Notes under the pieces: model-generated | Database searches by the model: none | What the model was told of the DNA's origin: nothing | Seen by the model: only the letters and a program-made list of their open reading frames with translations | Origin: Desmodus rotundus | Taxonomy: Eukaryota > Chordata > Mammalia > Chiroptera > Phyllostomidae | Direction of reading: 5' to 3' | DNA length: 64,000 nucleotides | NCBI RefSeq assembly: GCF_022682495.2 | Contig: NC_071388.1 | Span: 82,089,073 to 82,153,072 of the forward strand | Shown: piece by piece, positions 34,885 through 45,489 of the stretch | Layout: each line of letters starts with the position of its first letter | Numbering within the stretch: position 1 is the stretch's first letter | Program-made: the position numbers and the translations under genes

Positions 34885-35784
34885 ATTTTTCAGTTTTTTA
34901 ACATTAATATTTTATTTTTATTTTTTTAGGATCATAATCTTTTTTTTTCTTTGTTTTTATGGTTGTTTGAATACACTTGTCTCCATTTTCTCACCACCAC
35001 TCTCCCAAACCCCAGCCATCCACACCTCCCTCCCTCATTCCTACCCTGCTTTGGTTTTGTCCATGTGTCCTTTATACATGTTCCTTGACAACCCTTCCCC
35101 CTTTTCCCTCCATTATTCCCTCCCACCTTCCCTCTGGTTACTGTCAGTTTGTTCTCAATTTCAACGTTTCTGGTTATATTTTGCTTGCTTGTTTGTTTTG
35201 TTGACTAGGTTCCACTTATAGGTGAGATTATATGGTATTTGTCTTTCACCACCTGGCTTATTTCACTTAGAATAATGCTCTCCAGTTCCATCCATGCTGT
35301 CACAAAGGGTAGGACCTCCTTCTTTCTTTCTGTTGCATAGAATTCCATCCTACAAATGTACCATAGTTTTTTGATCCACTCATTTACTGATGGGCACTTA
35401 GGTTGCTTCCAGTACTTGAGTATTTAAAGTGTGCTGCTATGAACATTGGGGTGCATAGGTTCTTTTGAATTGGCATTTCAGGATTCTTAGGGTATAGTCC
35501 CAGCAATGGACTTGCTGTGTCAAAAGCAGTTCCATTTTTAGTTTTCTGAGAAAATACCATACTGTTTTCCATAGTGGCTGCACCAGTCTGAATTCCCACC
35601 AACAGTGTACTAGGGCTCCCTTTTCTCTACAACCACACCAGCACTTGTTGTTTGTTGGTTTGTTTATGATGGCCATTCTGACTGGTGTGAAGTGGTATCT
35701 CATTGTGGTTTTAATTTGCATCTCTCCTATGGCTAGTGATGCTGAGCATCCTTTCATATGTCTCTGGACCCTCTCTATGGCCTC
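34885..35784 (-). mobile_element. 5'-truncated bat L1 with 12-bp target duplication
   Basis: A 900-bp minus-strand L1 flanked by CTCTGAGCTTAT at 34873-34884 and 35785-35796. It holds the C-terminal part of ORF2 (about 35205-35784) and the whole 3'UTR with a C-rich (G-rich on minus) tract, ending in a T-rich (A-tail) stretch at 34885-34930. The ORF2 C-terminal landmarks '[18 protein letters not shown]' and '[18 protein letters not shown]' are in one frame (35437-35784). A frameshift near 35500 moves the rest to another (35384-35602). The 167-codon plus frame at 34718-35221 is antisense and not a gene. Confidence 0.93.
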
Positions 35785-35796
35785 CTCTGAGCTTAT

Positions 35797-36638
35797 TTTT
35801 AATCCTTGATTATAAAATGTGTCTTGCTTTACTTTGCATTGTATTTTAAGATTTGTAAATGCATTCCAACCACTGTATTTTGTGTTACCCATTAGCAAAA
35901 ACTACATTTTAATTATGTTTGAAAATACTATCCCAGTCCACTGTATTTACTAGATGTAAAATACTGAGTTCCAATTTATTGATTTTCAAAGGCTACAAAC
36001 ATTGTAGTCTCTTATTTAGCACTCAGTTGTCCTAACCCTGAAGTTTATAAGTATTTATAAATAATTAATCATCATTTAAAATGTTAACTAATTCCCATTT
36101 TATTATATTAATAAGGATAAGGGAACCAAGTGACATGTCTACAGATGACAATCTCCTGAATACCGAGAAGAGAAAGATAGATGATGCACCAGCTGTGAGG
36201 GAAGTGAGGCATGAGTATGGCGAATGGAGAATACCAGTACCACTTTTACAGAAGATCAGTGATTCTAGCACTATTGCCATGTTTTTCCAATTTTGATATC
36301 ATAATTGATCTCATTTAAATATATACCCACTTCCACAAATACAATTTTTCATGTTTTTGAAAATCTTAGCACTAATTTCATATTTACAGATAATAACAGA
36401 GAAAATGAGAAACTTAAGCCATTTTCTTCAGTAGCAGATGAGTGGAAACAAAGTAATGGGAAAGAAGAAAGACACTTTAAATTAGGCAATGCTACTCATT
36501 CTCTGTTGTAGGCCTGGTTGTAATTTATAGTCTTTGACAACAGCTCACTTAATATGCAAAGTTTGTCATTTTGTCTGATTAGTAATACTTTTACATCAAG
36601 GGCTGCTTCTGCACCTGCAGGGGACAGCTGAATGTGAC
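35797..36638. other. unassigned spacer
   Basis: Plus frames 36081-36296 and 36305-36511 are 71 and 68 codons with no recognised motif. No repeat is recognised. Confidence 0.4.
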
Positions 36639-36639
36639 T

Positions 36640-37140
36640 GGAAAGAACACTGCACTTTCTCCTCTTTCGTTTTTGATTTTATATATTTGGGTCCTCTCGC
36701 TTTTTTCTTGATGAGTCTGGTTAAAGGTTTGTCAATGTTATTTATCTTTTCAAAGAACCAATCTTGAATTTATTGACCCTTGAATTGTTCTTTTAGTCTC
36801 TATGCCATTTAATTCTGCTCTGATCTTGATTATTTCATTCCTTCTGCTTACTTTGGGCTTTGTTTGTTGTTGTTCCTGTAGTTCTTATAGATGTAGTTTA
36901 GGTTGTTTACTTGAAATGGTTCTATCTTTTTTAGGTAGGCCTGTATCACTATGAACTTCCCTCTCAGGACTGCCTTCACTGTGTCCCATAGGTTTTAGGC
37001 TATTGTTCATTTATTTTCATTTATTTCCAGAAAGTTTTTGGTTTCTTCCTTGATCTCATTGTTAACCCCATTCATTGTTTAATAGCATGTTATTCAGTCT
37101 CCATGCATTGGAATATTTTGGAGTTTTTCCCTTGAGGTTT
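36640..37140 (-). mobile_element. inverted 5' segment of a twin-primed L1 (ORF2)
   Basis: Minus-strand L1 ORF2 upstream of the RT core. It includes a lysine-rich 'KPKVSRRNEIIKIRAELN' stretch and the 'TRLIKKKREDPNI' segment, and ends at the outer (left) boundary with the ORF2 residues that come just before those opening the plus-strand segment at 37141. This head-to-head arrangement is the signature of twin priming during L1 insertion. The frame contains stops and is not functional. Confidence 0.88.
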
Positions 37141-38930
37141 GTTACAACCTATATAACAGAGATACAAAGATCGTAAGAAATTACTATGAACAACTATATT
37201 CTAAGAAATTTGACAACATGGGAGAAATGGGCAGATTTCTAGAAACATCTAATCTTCCAAAACTAAATCAAGAAGAAGAAGAAAGCCTGAATAGACTGAT
37301 AACAGCTGAAGTGAAATGGAAGCAGTCATCAAAAACTCCCAGCACACAAAAGCCCTGGACCAGACAGCTTCACAGGCAAGTTTTACCAAACATTTAGGAT
37401 AGAGCTAATTACTATCCTTCTCCAACTATTCAAAAAAAATTAAAGAGGAGGGAAGATCGCAAGCTCTTTTTATGAGGCCAGTATTATTCTCTTTCCAAAA
37501 CCAGATAAAGACACAACAAAGAAAGAAAAGTACAGGCCAATATCACTGATAAACATAGATGCTAAAATCCTCAACAAAATATTGGCAAATGAGATCTAGC
37601 AATACATTAAAAAGAATATAAACCATTATTAAGTGGGATACATCCCATGGAAGCAAGGATGGTCTAACACTTGTAAATCAATAAGTGTAATACACCACAT
37701 AAACATAATGAAAGACAAAAATCACATGATCATATCAATAGATGCTAAAAAAGCATTTGATAAAGTATAGCACCCATTTATGATTAAAAAAACACTCTGC
37801 AAAGTGGGAGTTAAGGGTGCATTCTTCAACATAATGAAGTGACGTAGAACCCGGCCCGCGGGATCCTGTGTCGTGGTGTCAATATACAAATACACACAGA
37901 CTACAGAAATCCTGTGGAGAAAAAGGGGCTGCGTGGCTGCTCTCTGAGTTAGAGAGAGGGCCCCTGACCCCTGCCTGAATGGGCTTTTATTATTTTTCTG
38001 GGCACATTACATCAAGGATGATCCTCATTTACTATGCACAGGTTCACCACAGGTGATTACCTTTTAAGGACGACAAAGGACAGAACACTGCTAATTACTT
38101 CAAAGAGAAGGATGTTACAGCTCAAGGGGGAAGCTGCTCACGCTCCATACTTGGGTGGTTTAGCACAGATTTTAGGAAGATAAAGATACTCAGTAAACAT
38201 TTGCTGCCTCAGGGTGAGGGAGTTTTAGCAAGAGCAGGTCTCATAGCAGTCAAGGTACAATGCAGGCCTGATTTCCCACGGGAGAACCTATCTATGGATG
38301 TGGGTCCTGCCCGCCAACCTCGCTCCCCACTGGTTTTCCGAGTGGGGGCTGAGCCACATTTCTCACGCGTGGAACGTTCCCCACAATAAAGGCCAAATAT
38401 GGGAAACCTGTAGCCAACATCATACTCCATGGGCAAAAACTAAAAACTTTCCCACTAAGACCAGGAACAAGACAGGGGTGTCTAGTTTCACACTTCTATT
38501 GAACAGAGCATTGGAAGTTCTAGACACAGCAATCAGACAAGAAAAAGAAATAAAAGGAATTCAAATTGGAAAGGAGGAATTAAAACTGTCATTATTCACA
38601 GATGGCATGATAGTGTACATAGAAAACCTATATGCTCCACCAAAAAACTACTGAACCTAATAAGTGCATTTGGCAAAATGGCAGGATAAAAACTCAGTAT
38701 TTAAGAATCAAAGGCATTTTTGTACACCAACAATGAAATATCAGAAACAAAAAGAAGGAAAAAAAATCCCATTTACTATATCAACAAGAAAAATAAAGTA
38801 TCTAGGAATAAACCTAACCAAGGAAGTAAAAGACCTGTACTCAGAAAACTATAGAACACTGAAGAAAGAAATTAAGGAAGACACAAACAAATGGAAGCAT
38901 ATACCATGTTCATTTCCACGTTGTCATGAT
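37141..38930 (+). mobile_element. main (3') segment of the twin-primed L1, interrupted by LTR 'C'
   Basis: Plus-strand L1 ORF2 reverse-transcriptase domain in two pieces, 37141-37839 and 38386-38930, separated by LTR 'C'. RT motif A ([10 protein letters not shown], about 37733-37762) is recognisable but followed by a stop. The YADD-equivalent site reads FTDG (38595-38606), so one catalytic aspartate is lost. The segment ends before the C-terminal third of ORF2 and has no 3'UTR or A tail, so the 3' part was removed, apparently at the junction with the mariner fragment. Frames 38298-38654 and 38664-38972 are its remnants. Confidence 0.9.
37840..38385 (-). mobile_element. solo LTR 'C', class II-like, nested in L1 ORF2
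   Basis: A 546-bp LTR. On the minus strand it starts TGTGGGGAACG and ends TACGTCA. It is flanked by ATGAAG (37834-37839) and ATAAAG (38386-38391), a 6-bp duplication with one mismatch. Removing it restores a continuous L1 ORF2 reading at the join. An AATAATAAAAGCCC polyadenylation region lies at about 37983-37996 (minus). Its R/U5 resembles that of LTR 'A', but its U3 is different. It has more CpG than its surroundings. No internal genes. The small frames here (38201-38436) are chance. Confidence 0.88.
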
Positions 38931-39226
38931 GAAGCTGCCAATCACCAGTTTCTCATAGCTGCAGCCTTCTGAGTCATCCAAATAGTTTCCTCGGAGGAAT
39001 GTTAAAGCTTAATGCAAAATTTGATGCAGATTTGTTGCTCTGTGCATTGGCCTGGGGTGCACATGCTTAATCAATGATGCCTACTGCCCCCACTGACTAG
39101 TACAGTGAAGTCGTCATTGTTCATGCATGTGCATTCCAGTCCACTCACCTTGGCTGCCCTGTTACATCGGTGTCTCGCAAACCATTCTCATTATGTTAAC
39201 AATGGTTGGACTTTTTCTGGACAGAT
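38931..39226 (-). mobile_element. mariner fragment (5' part), same family as 50552-51230
   Basis: Read on the minus strand from 39226 it starts with a terminal repeat CTGTCCAGAAAAAGTCC. It then follows the 5' part of the element at 50552, including 'gtgagtggactggaatgcac' and 'cagtgggggcagtaggcatc'. The part encoding the transposase N-terminus is short. The fragment stops at 'catgacaacg', where it meets L1 ORF2, so its 3' half and second terminal repeat are absent. Confidence 0.8.
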
Positions 39227-39229
39227 CTC

Positions 39230-39693
39230 GTGAATGATGAATATCCTATGTGTACTTGTAAAAATATGTATTCTGCTGTTGCACTGAATATTTTATAAAT
39301 ATCAAGTAAGTTAAGTTGGTAAATCATATTATAAAGATCTATATCATTGCAATATCATTAACAATGAGTGTTAATGTGTCTTACTACAATTGTAAATTTG
39401 TGTATTTCTTATTCCAGATCTATCAGTTTTGTTTCATGAAAATATATTTGTTCTTGACAACATTTCTTTTTTGAAATCTAGATTTCTAATATTACATAGC
39501 TACTCTAGCTTTCTCTTGGATAGTTCTTGCATACCTTTTTAAATTAATGTACTTTTAATGTGTTGTCATATTTATATAAATATATATACATTTATATAAC
39601 ATTGACATTTAAAGTGTACTTCTTATAAATAGCATATGTTGGAATTTTACTTTTTCATCTAATCTATTTGTACCATTAAATTGTTACTTTTCA
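39230..39693 (-). mobile_element. old L1 (5'/inter-ORF region), left part
   Basis: Diverged antisense L1 sequence ('ctactctagctttctcttgg' and 'cttcttataaatagcatatg' landmarks). It resumes at 41488 on the other side of the HAL1 insertion. It is AT-rich and far older than the HAL1, with no frame. Confidence 0.5.
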
Positions 39694-40040
39694 ATTATTC
39701 AAATTTGTTTTTATTTTTAAATATATTTTATCAATTATGCTATTACTATTGTCCCAACTTTTTTCTCCCCTTTATCCCCCCTCTGCCCTGCACTTCCCCA
39801 CCCTCCAGCATCTGGCCCCCACTGTTAGTTCACATCCATGGGTTTTACATATAAGTTCCTTGGCTTCTCTGTTTCCTATACTATTCTTAACTGCCCCCTG
39901 TCTATTTTATGCCTACCAATTATGCCTCTTATTCCCTGTACCTTTCCCCCATTCTCCTCCTCCCCCCATCTCACTGATAACTCTCCATGTGATGTCCATG
40001 TCTATGATTCTGTTCCTGTTCTAGTTGATGGCTTAGATGT

Positions 40041-40070
40041 TTTTGTTTTGTTTTGTTTTGTTTTGTTTTG
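40041..40070 (+). repeat. (TTTTG)n microsatellite in HAL1 3'UTR
   Basis: About six TTTTG units just downstream of the ORF1 stop (antisense sense). Length polymorphism would be expected. Confidence 0.85.
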
Positions 40071-40125
40071 CTTGTTGGTAGTTATGAGTTTGTTATCTTC
40101 TTCATAGTTTTTGATCTTCTATTTC

Positions 40126-40976
40126 TTAGATAAGTCCCTTTAACAATTCATATAATAAGGGCTTGGTGATGATGAACTCCTTTAACTTGACCTTATCTGG
40201 GAAGTACTTTATCTGCCCTTCCATTCTAAATGATAGCTTTGCTGGATAGAGTAATCTTGGATGGAGGTCCTTGCCTTTCCTGACTTCAAATACATCTTTC
40301 CAGCCCCTTCTTGTCTGCAAGGTTTCTTTTGAGAAATCAGCTGATAATCTTATGGGATATCCTTTGTAGGTAACTCTCTTCTTTCCTCTTGCTGATTTTA
40401 AGATTCTCTCCTTATCTTTAATCTTGGGTAACTTAATTACCATGTGCCTTGGTACGTTCCTCCTTGGGTCCAATTTCTTTGGGACTGTCTGGGCTTCCTG
40501 GACTTCGTGGACTTCCTGGAAGTCTATTTCTTTTACCAGATTGGGGAAGTTTTCCTGTATTATTTGTTCAAATAACTTTTCAATTTCTTGCTTTTCCTCT
40601 TTTCCTTCAGGTACCTGTATGATTTGGATGCTGGAGCACTTAAAGTTGGAGCACTTAGGTTCCTAAGCCTCTCCTCATTTTTTTGAATTCTTGTTTCTTC
40701 ATTCTGTTCCAGTTGGATATTTATTTCTCCCTTTTGCTCCAAATCATTGATTTGAGTCCTGGTTTCCTTCCCTTCACTGTTTTTTTTCCCTGTATGTTTT
40801 GCTTTATTTCACTTTGTGTATCCTTCATTTCTTCCTTCATATTGGGATCAAGCTTAATCAATTCTGTGAGCATCCTGATTACCAGTGTTTTGAGTTCTGC
40901 ATCAGATAGGTTGTCTGTTTCCTTGTCACTTAGCTGTTTTTGTGGAGTTTTGGTCTGTTGTTCCATTTGAGCCATA
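40126..40976 (-). pseudogene. HAL1 ORF1 (L1 ORF1p-like), frameshifted
   Basis: The N-terminal part (about 40976-40785) is in one frame: MAQMEQQTK, then 'SDAELKTLVIRML' and an acidic/lysine coiled-coil stretch. An extra base in an A run of the minus strand (T run at about 40780-40787) shifts it. The coil continues in a second frame as 'QLEQNEETRIQKNEERLRN'. Near 40660-40670 a 15-bp partial duplication (TGGAGCACTTA units, 40632-40657) accompanies another shift. From about 40650 to the stop at 40126 one frame holds the RRM-to-CTD part, including 'DPRRNVPRHMVIKLPK', 'RVTYKGYPIRLSADFS' and 'RLLYPAKLSF'. The encoded protein could not be made from this copy. HAL1 ORF1p is otherwise close to L1 ORF1p. 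Confidence 0.88.
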
Positions 40977-41071
40977 TTTCTTTGTCTCAGCACACCTGTT
41001 AAGTTGTAAGGGGACGTAGCCTTAGGTCTTAGCCAGGGCAGAGTAACCCTCTTTGCTACATTGCTGTGTGT

Positions 41072-41084
41072 GGGGGGGGGGGGG
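41072..41084 (+). repeat. 13-base G homopolymer
   Basis: An uninterrupted run of 13 G after GTGTGTGT within the HAL1 5'UTR. Such runs are prone to assembly and sequencing length error. Confidence 0.9.
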
Positions 41085-41487
41085 TCAGAGAGGGAAAAAT
41101 GTTGCTTACACTGCTCTAGCCCAACTTTCCAAGGAACTCTCTTGTGAGACTTGGAGTTTCTCACACCTTCGCAATACCCAGAGTATTTTACAGCTAGAGG
41201 TTTTGAGTCTTTAGTTTCTGGGCCAGCCAACCCTGCTTTGCCCATGTAGTCCACCACCTTGCTGCTGCTGGTCTTCTCTGCCTGCCCACTGCCCATCTCT
41301 GCCCCTCCTCTTGGTCTGAATGATGTTTCTTTAACTCCTTGGTTGTGGGAGTTCCTTATAGTTTGATTTTGTGGCAGTTCTATTTGTTTATTGTTTTTAA
41401 ATTGGTTGTTATCCTTTTGGTTGTGCAGAGAAGTGAAGCATTTCTACCTACTCCTCCATCTTGGCTGGAACTACATTATTCAAATTT

Positions 41488-41745
41488 AATGTGATTATTA
41501 ATATGATTATATTAAAGTATGTCAACATGCCAATTTTCCCATATTATACATCTGTTCTTTGTTTATTTTTTCTCTTTTCTCTCTCATCTTAGTTTAATTG
41601 AACACTTATTATGACTTTGTTTTATCTCTACTATTGACATTATTTTCACTTCTTTTTAAAATGCTTAATGGTTGCCTTAGTGTTAAAATACACATCTTTA
41701 TTATTATTTTTGATTGATGAGTGTTTATTTATTAGTACAGAGTCC
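41488..41745 (-). mobile_element. old L1, right part, continuing past the HAL1
   Basis: It resumes the antisense L1 sequence of 39230-39693, e.g. 'aaaatgcttaatggttgcct' and 'agtgttaaaatacacatctt'. It is diverged and has no open frame. Assignment rests on wording only. Confidence 0.45.
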
Positions 41746-42730
41746 TACAGGTCCAAGGCCATTTCTTCCTCACCCTCTTTCCTGAATCAGAATCAGGGGA
41801 ATCACAACCTACCTTTAAATAATATGATACTATGCTGTAAACAAAAAGCACAATTATATTTTTGTGTTAGATAATCATTAGAGCAAGTAAGAATTAAGAA
41901 TAAAGAAAGTTTATTTTACCTTTATTTAGTTCAGTTCCTCTGGTCCACACACTTCAGAAAAAAAATTTTGTGTGTGACTATTGAACTATCTTTTTTTTTT
42001 TTTTTTGTCTCTGACCCAGAAATTTCACATTCTCTTCTAGAATATCCATGAAATCTTGGTAGATGAACATGTAAATTTGCAACTAAGGTAAAATTCAAGC
42101 CTTTAATAATTTATGAAATACTTTTGCATAGCTTTCTTTTCACCAGTAATTCTACTTCCCAAATCCAGCTGTTTTATTCTCCCTGAACATTGGTTCCTGT
42201 CTCCTCACCTCAGTGAGTCCACCATTCTCTACTTGATTTTTCCCTGCCAACATCGTGGCCCAGAACGTGCCTGAAGGAAGGAAGCTGGAGTGATTGGAGA
42301 GCCAATTTCTTGCTTTCCATTTCTCAGGGCTCATTGTCCTGCACTGCCTTCTTGTCTTAGGTTTGAAAATGATTGCTTTTTTTTATTTAATGCAGTTTTC
42401 TATGTTTTTTGTTTTGTTATATTTTTTAATATCAAGAAGACATATCTGGTATCAGTTAAATGGCTGGTTAGAGTTTGTATAGATTTGGTTCTAAAATTTT
42501 AATTAAGTTCATTTTATTTAGTTTGTTAGTTTTTCTATGATCAAATATGATCAAATTTTTGTTTTTTCCTATTGGCTTTCTGAGTTAGCCTAAGAAAATA
42601 AATAAGTGTTCTGTGAATACCTTACCTTAAAAAATTTATTACCATTACTATTCCATGGCATTACTAGAATATTCCAACTTTACCTTCACTTACCTGCTAT
42701 TAACTTTTGCATTATTTCATTTAGCATATA
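41746..42730. other. unassigned spacer
   Basis: A 16-base T run lies at 41991-42006. Hydrophobic plus frames (42290-42502, 42294-42482) are T-rich chance frames. No element is recognised. Confidence 0.4.
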
Positions 42731-42734
42731 TAGA

Positions 42735-42812
42735 TATTTAATTATTTTATTGTTGTTCAAGTACAGGCATCTGCATTTCCCCCCCTCCACTCCCCCCACC
42801 CCAGCCATTTAT
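42735..42812 (-). mobile_element. short L1 3' tail
   Basis: Antisense bat L1 3' end: 'tattttattgttgttcaagt' then a C-rich stretch and 'caccccagccat'. Under 80 bp survives, which is common for severely 5'-truncated L1 copies. Confidence 0.75.
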
Positions 42813-45487
42813 TTAGCTTATATTTTAAACATTTGAAGATACTACGATTAATTTTTTGTATAGTTAATATTTATTCATATTTGTCTATCTGTTTACTTTT
42901 GTTGGTGGTCTTTATTATTTCCTGCATGTCATATACAGAGTGGGCAATTGAAAAAAAAATAAGGAATGGAATGAGGAAAGGAATGAAATTACAACCCAGT
43001 TTTACTCAAAAGAACACATTTTAGAAGAAACATACACGTGAATCTGAAGAAAAAGGAGAGTGGTAGGATTTTTATGAAATATTTGTTTTTGAGATTAAAG
43101 ATACATTAAGGAATCTGAAGTTAACTATAACATCAGTGATTTGGATTTACCATAAATGCTTACTATATGGAATCAGTCCTATAATTGAGTTAAATGTATA
43201 GAAGGGCTATCAAAAAGCATAGCTTCGCTTTTCCAGAATTTGTTAAATGTGAGCTTGTTAGAAGCAACAGATCAGGCTTGATCGTCTCTCGAGGAGATTT
43301 CCAGGTCCGAGAATATGTGCGCTGTGTAAGGGAACTCTCCCTTAGGCTGTGGTGCTGTGAGACCACTCTGCTGGCAGTTTGATTTGACATCAAGAGAGGA
43401 ACAGTAGAAAAACGTGGCAAAACCCAACAAAAGAGTTATATCAACACTGTAGTTAGAAGTACAAGTAGAAAAATAGTCATGTTCACTGCTCACCATCATG
43501 TCTAATTAAGGTTCTTGGCAGCAAATTAATTCCTGGCAACAGATACGGTATAATTGTGCCAATCCCCAACAGTTTTATAACCTGATACCTTAATATAATA
43601 CCTGATAATTTTATGTGCATTACACACATAATTACCCAAAATTATTTTGGTTTTGATTATATCTTCAACTTAATTGGTTTCTTAAAAAGGGAATTTAAAA
43701 CCCAGTTTGTAGTGGAGAGCCTGTAAATGAGCAGATAATTTTATATTGCAAATGTTGGAGTTGCTGGACAACCTGTTGTGTGCATTCTTATTACAAGAAA
43801 GGGAGGAAGAGTACCTTCTGCACTTAAAAAATATTTCTAGCATGACATTAAAAAAAGACATCAAACAAGACCAAAACACTTTTTCACTGTTCTTTTATAT
43901 TTTAATAGCTATTATTGTCTTTAACAAAGTGATTTCAAGACAATAATGAAATAATTAGGGACATTTTAAGTACTCCCTAGTATATCCATTTTTCTTTTCA
44001 AAGAGAATAGACTCATTGGCTACAGATAAAAATGACCAATTTAATAATTAACAAAATTTTCCTAGTGCATAAATTAATCTTCAGAAGTCAGTCAGGTCTT
44101 TGGAAATCATATAAACTCTTTCAGGCCCACTGAGATCTTTTTTTTACAAACTATTGTTGTATTATTAACGAGAGCCTAGTAGAGTCAAAGAATTAACTTA
44201 TTTCTCAACATGTCAATGCTACTCCTGAGAATATACACATCAACGAGTAGAATAAAACTGATGGTGATTTCTTGTGCTCTGATTTCCACCCTGTATCCCA
44301 GCTTTAATGATTGTACTCTAGCATCCTTCCCAGAATTGTCTTCATACTCTAATGTGATTTTCTTAAAAGTTACACTGAAGATGTTTATTTTGTCAGATGC
44401 TTAAAATACTTGACAAGGAAAAACAGGGATAGATGAAAAAATTAAGGTTACTTCAGCGGTATTTAAAACTTGGTCTTCCTTGTCATGTAACCCCAGCGAT
44501 TAAGTATATTTGGTCTTCATGTGATAAGCCAAAAAAATACTCTCCAATGCTTAACTTCTACAAATATTATAAACAAAACCCACTCTTATTTGAATATCTC
44601 AGGATAATAAAAGTATAATCTTAAAATAATAGTTGGTTCCTGACTTGGCAAAATACTTCAATGACTATAAGCACTGGGTATAAAACAGATAATTCTCAGC
44701 AATGTACATATATAAACCAAAAGCTACTTTGTTGAATTTCTGTAGCTACAGTAAGACAAATATGCTATATCATTGTATTTTGTATTATTATGCCTTCATT
44801 GTTTAAATAATGAAAGTACATAAACAATATTAAGTAAGTCAAATAAAGAAATTGAGCTTCCAACCCTGATTTAGTATTAGCATGATAAATTATGTATTGA
44901 TGCAGAAAGCCCAATTTTATTCCCTTGATCTACCACCCCCACTCTGAGAAGCAGAATATCTTCCTAGAAATAATTCCTCAAGTATTATCTTCCAATTGTT
45001 CAGGCAAACAATTAGTTGTGAACCTTAGCAGAAATCTAACTATATTTTCATAGTAATTATTTGGATAAAATGCAGACGAATGGGACAGAATTTGTGGGAA
45101 TGAGATTGATGAGACTGTACAAAATTTGGACGGATTTTGCATGCACAGTTAAGTACGTGTGTACACTTTTGTTTTAGCATGAATCTCTAGTTTCCACTTT
45201 AATTTCTTTATCTTCTTGAACCACTTCTTCCCAAGCACAACAAATTGGCTCAGTGCTTGACTTCTATTACTATGATGGCCATTAGTTGTGTCTGATTTGC
45301 AAACGTTTTTGATCATTTCCAGATCTATAAAAAAATAGTGCTGATAGTGCGTCATGTCAAAACTTTCCCTCTGTTATTAACATGCCCTGCCAGATGTCCA
45401 CAGTAATGTTGTCACTACAAAATGCTCCATTTTACAATTTTAGAATGAAAGGATATTAACCCTTTGTGTGTTAACCAGTGGAAATGA
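42813..45487. other. unassigned AT-rich DNA
   Basis: A 2.7-kb stretch in which I recognise no repeat and no gene. 43190-43500 is locally less AT-rich with overlapping small frames on both strands. It could be conserved non-coding DNA or an old repeat, which one sequence cannot show. Confidence 0.35.
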
Positions 45488-45489
45488 TA

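Larger units (their letters stand above)
39707..41474 (-). mobile_element. complete HAL1 (half-LINE-1) retrotransposon with perfect 13-bp target duplication
   Basis: A 1,768-bp element flanked by ATTATTCAAATTT at 39694-39706 and 41475-41487. Minus-strand order is: 5' end TGTAGTTCCAGCCAAGATGG (41474), a 5'UTR of about 0.5 kb, an ORF1 starting MAQMEQQTK at about 40976, the ORF1p C-terminal domain (stop at about 40126), a 3'UTR of about 0.4 kb with a C-rich (G-rich on minus) tract, and an A-rich end at 39707-39730. There is no ORF2 between ORF1 and the 3'UTR, which is the definition of HAL1. ORF1p is an RNA-binding chaperone with a coiled coil, RRM and C-terminal domain. It needs ORF2p from another L1 for mobility. 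Confidence 0.9.

Noticed and set aside
34718..35221. 167-codon plus-strand frame, hydrophobic C-terminal part
   Set aside because: It is antisense to the 3'UTR and ORF2 end of the L1 at 34885-35784. The hydrophobic residues come from the T/C-rich strand.
37831..38391. 4-bp target duplication (ATAA) with LTR start at 37835 (TGAAGTGACG), which would suggest class I
   Set aside because: An LTR start at 37840 (TGACG...) matches the TGACTCGG end of LTR 'A', gives a 6-bp duplication, and restores the L1 sequence better.
40721..41296. 191-codon minus-strand frame, longest in the window
   Set aside because: Not a host gene. The upstream half is HAL1 5'UTR in frame, and the real ORF1 start is the internal ATG at about 40976. 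The far end runs in the wrong frame after a homopolymer shift.
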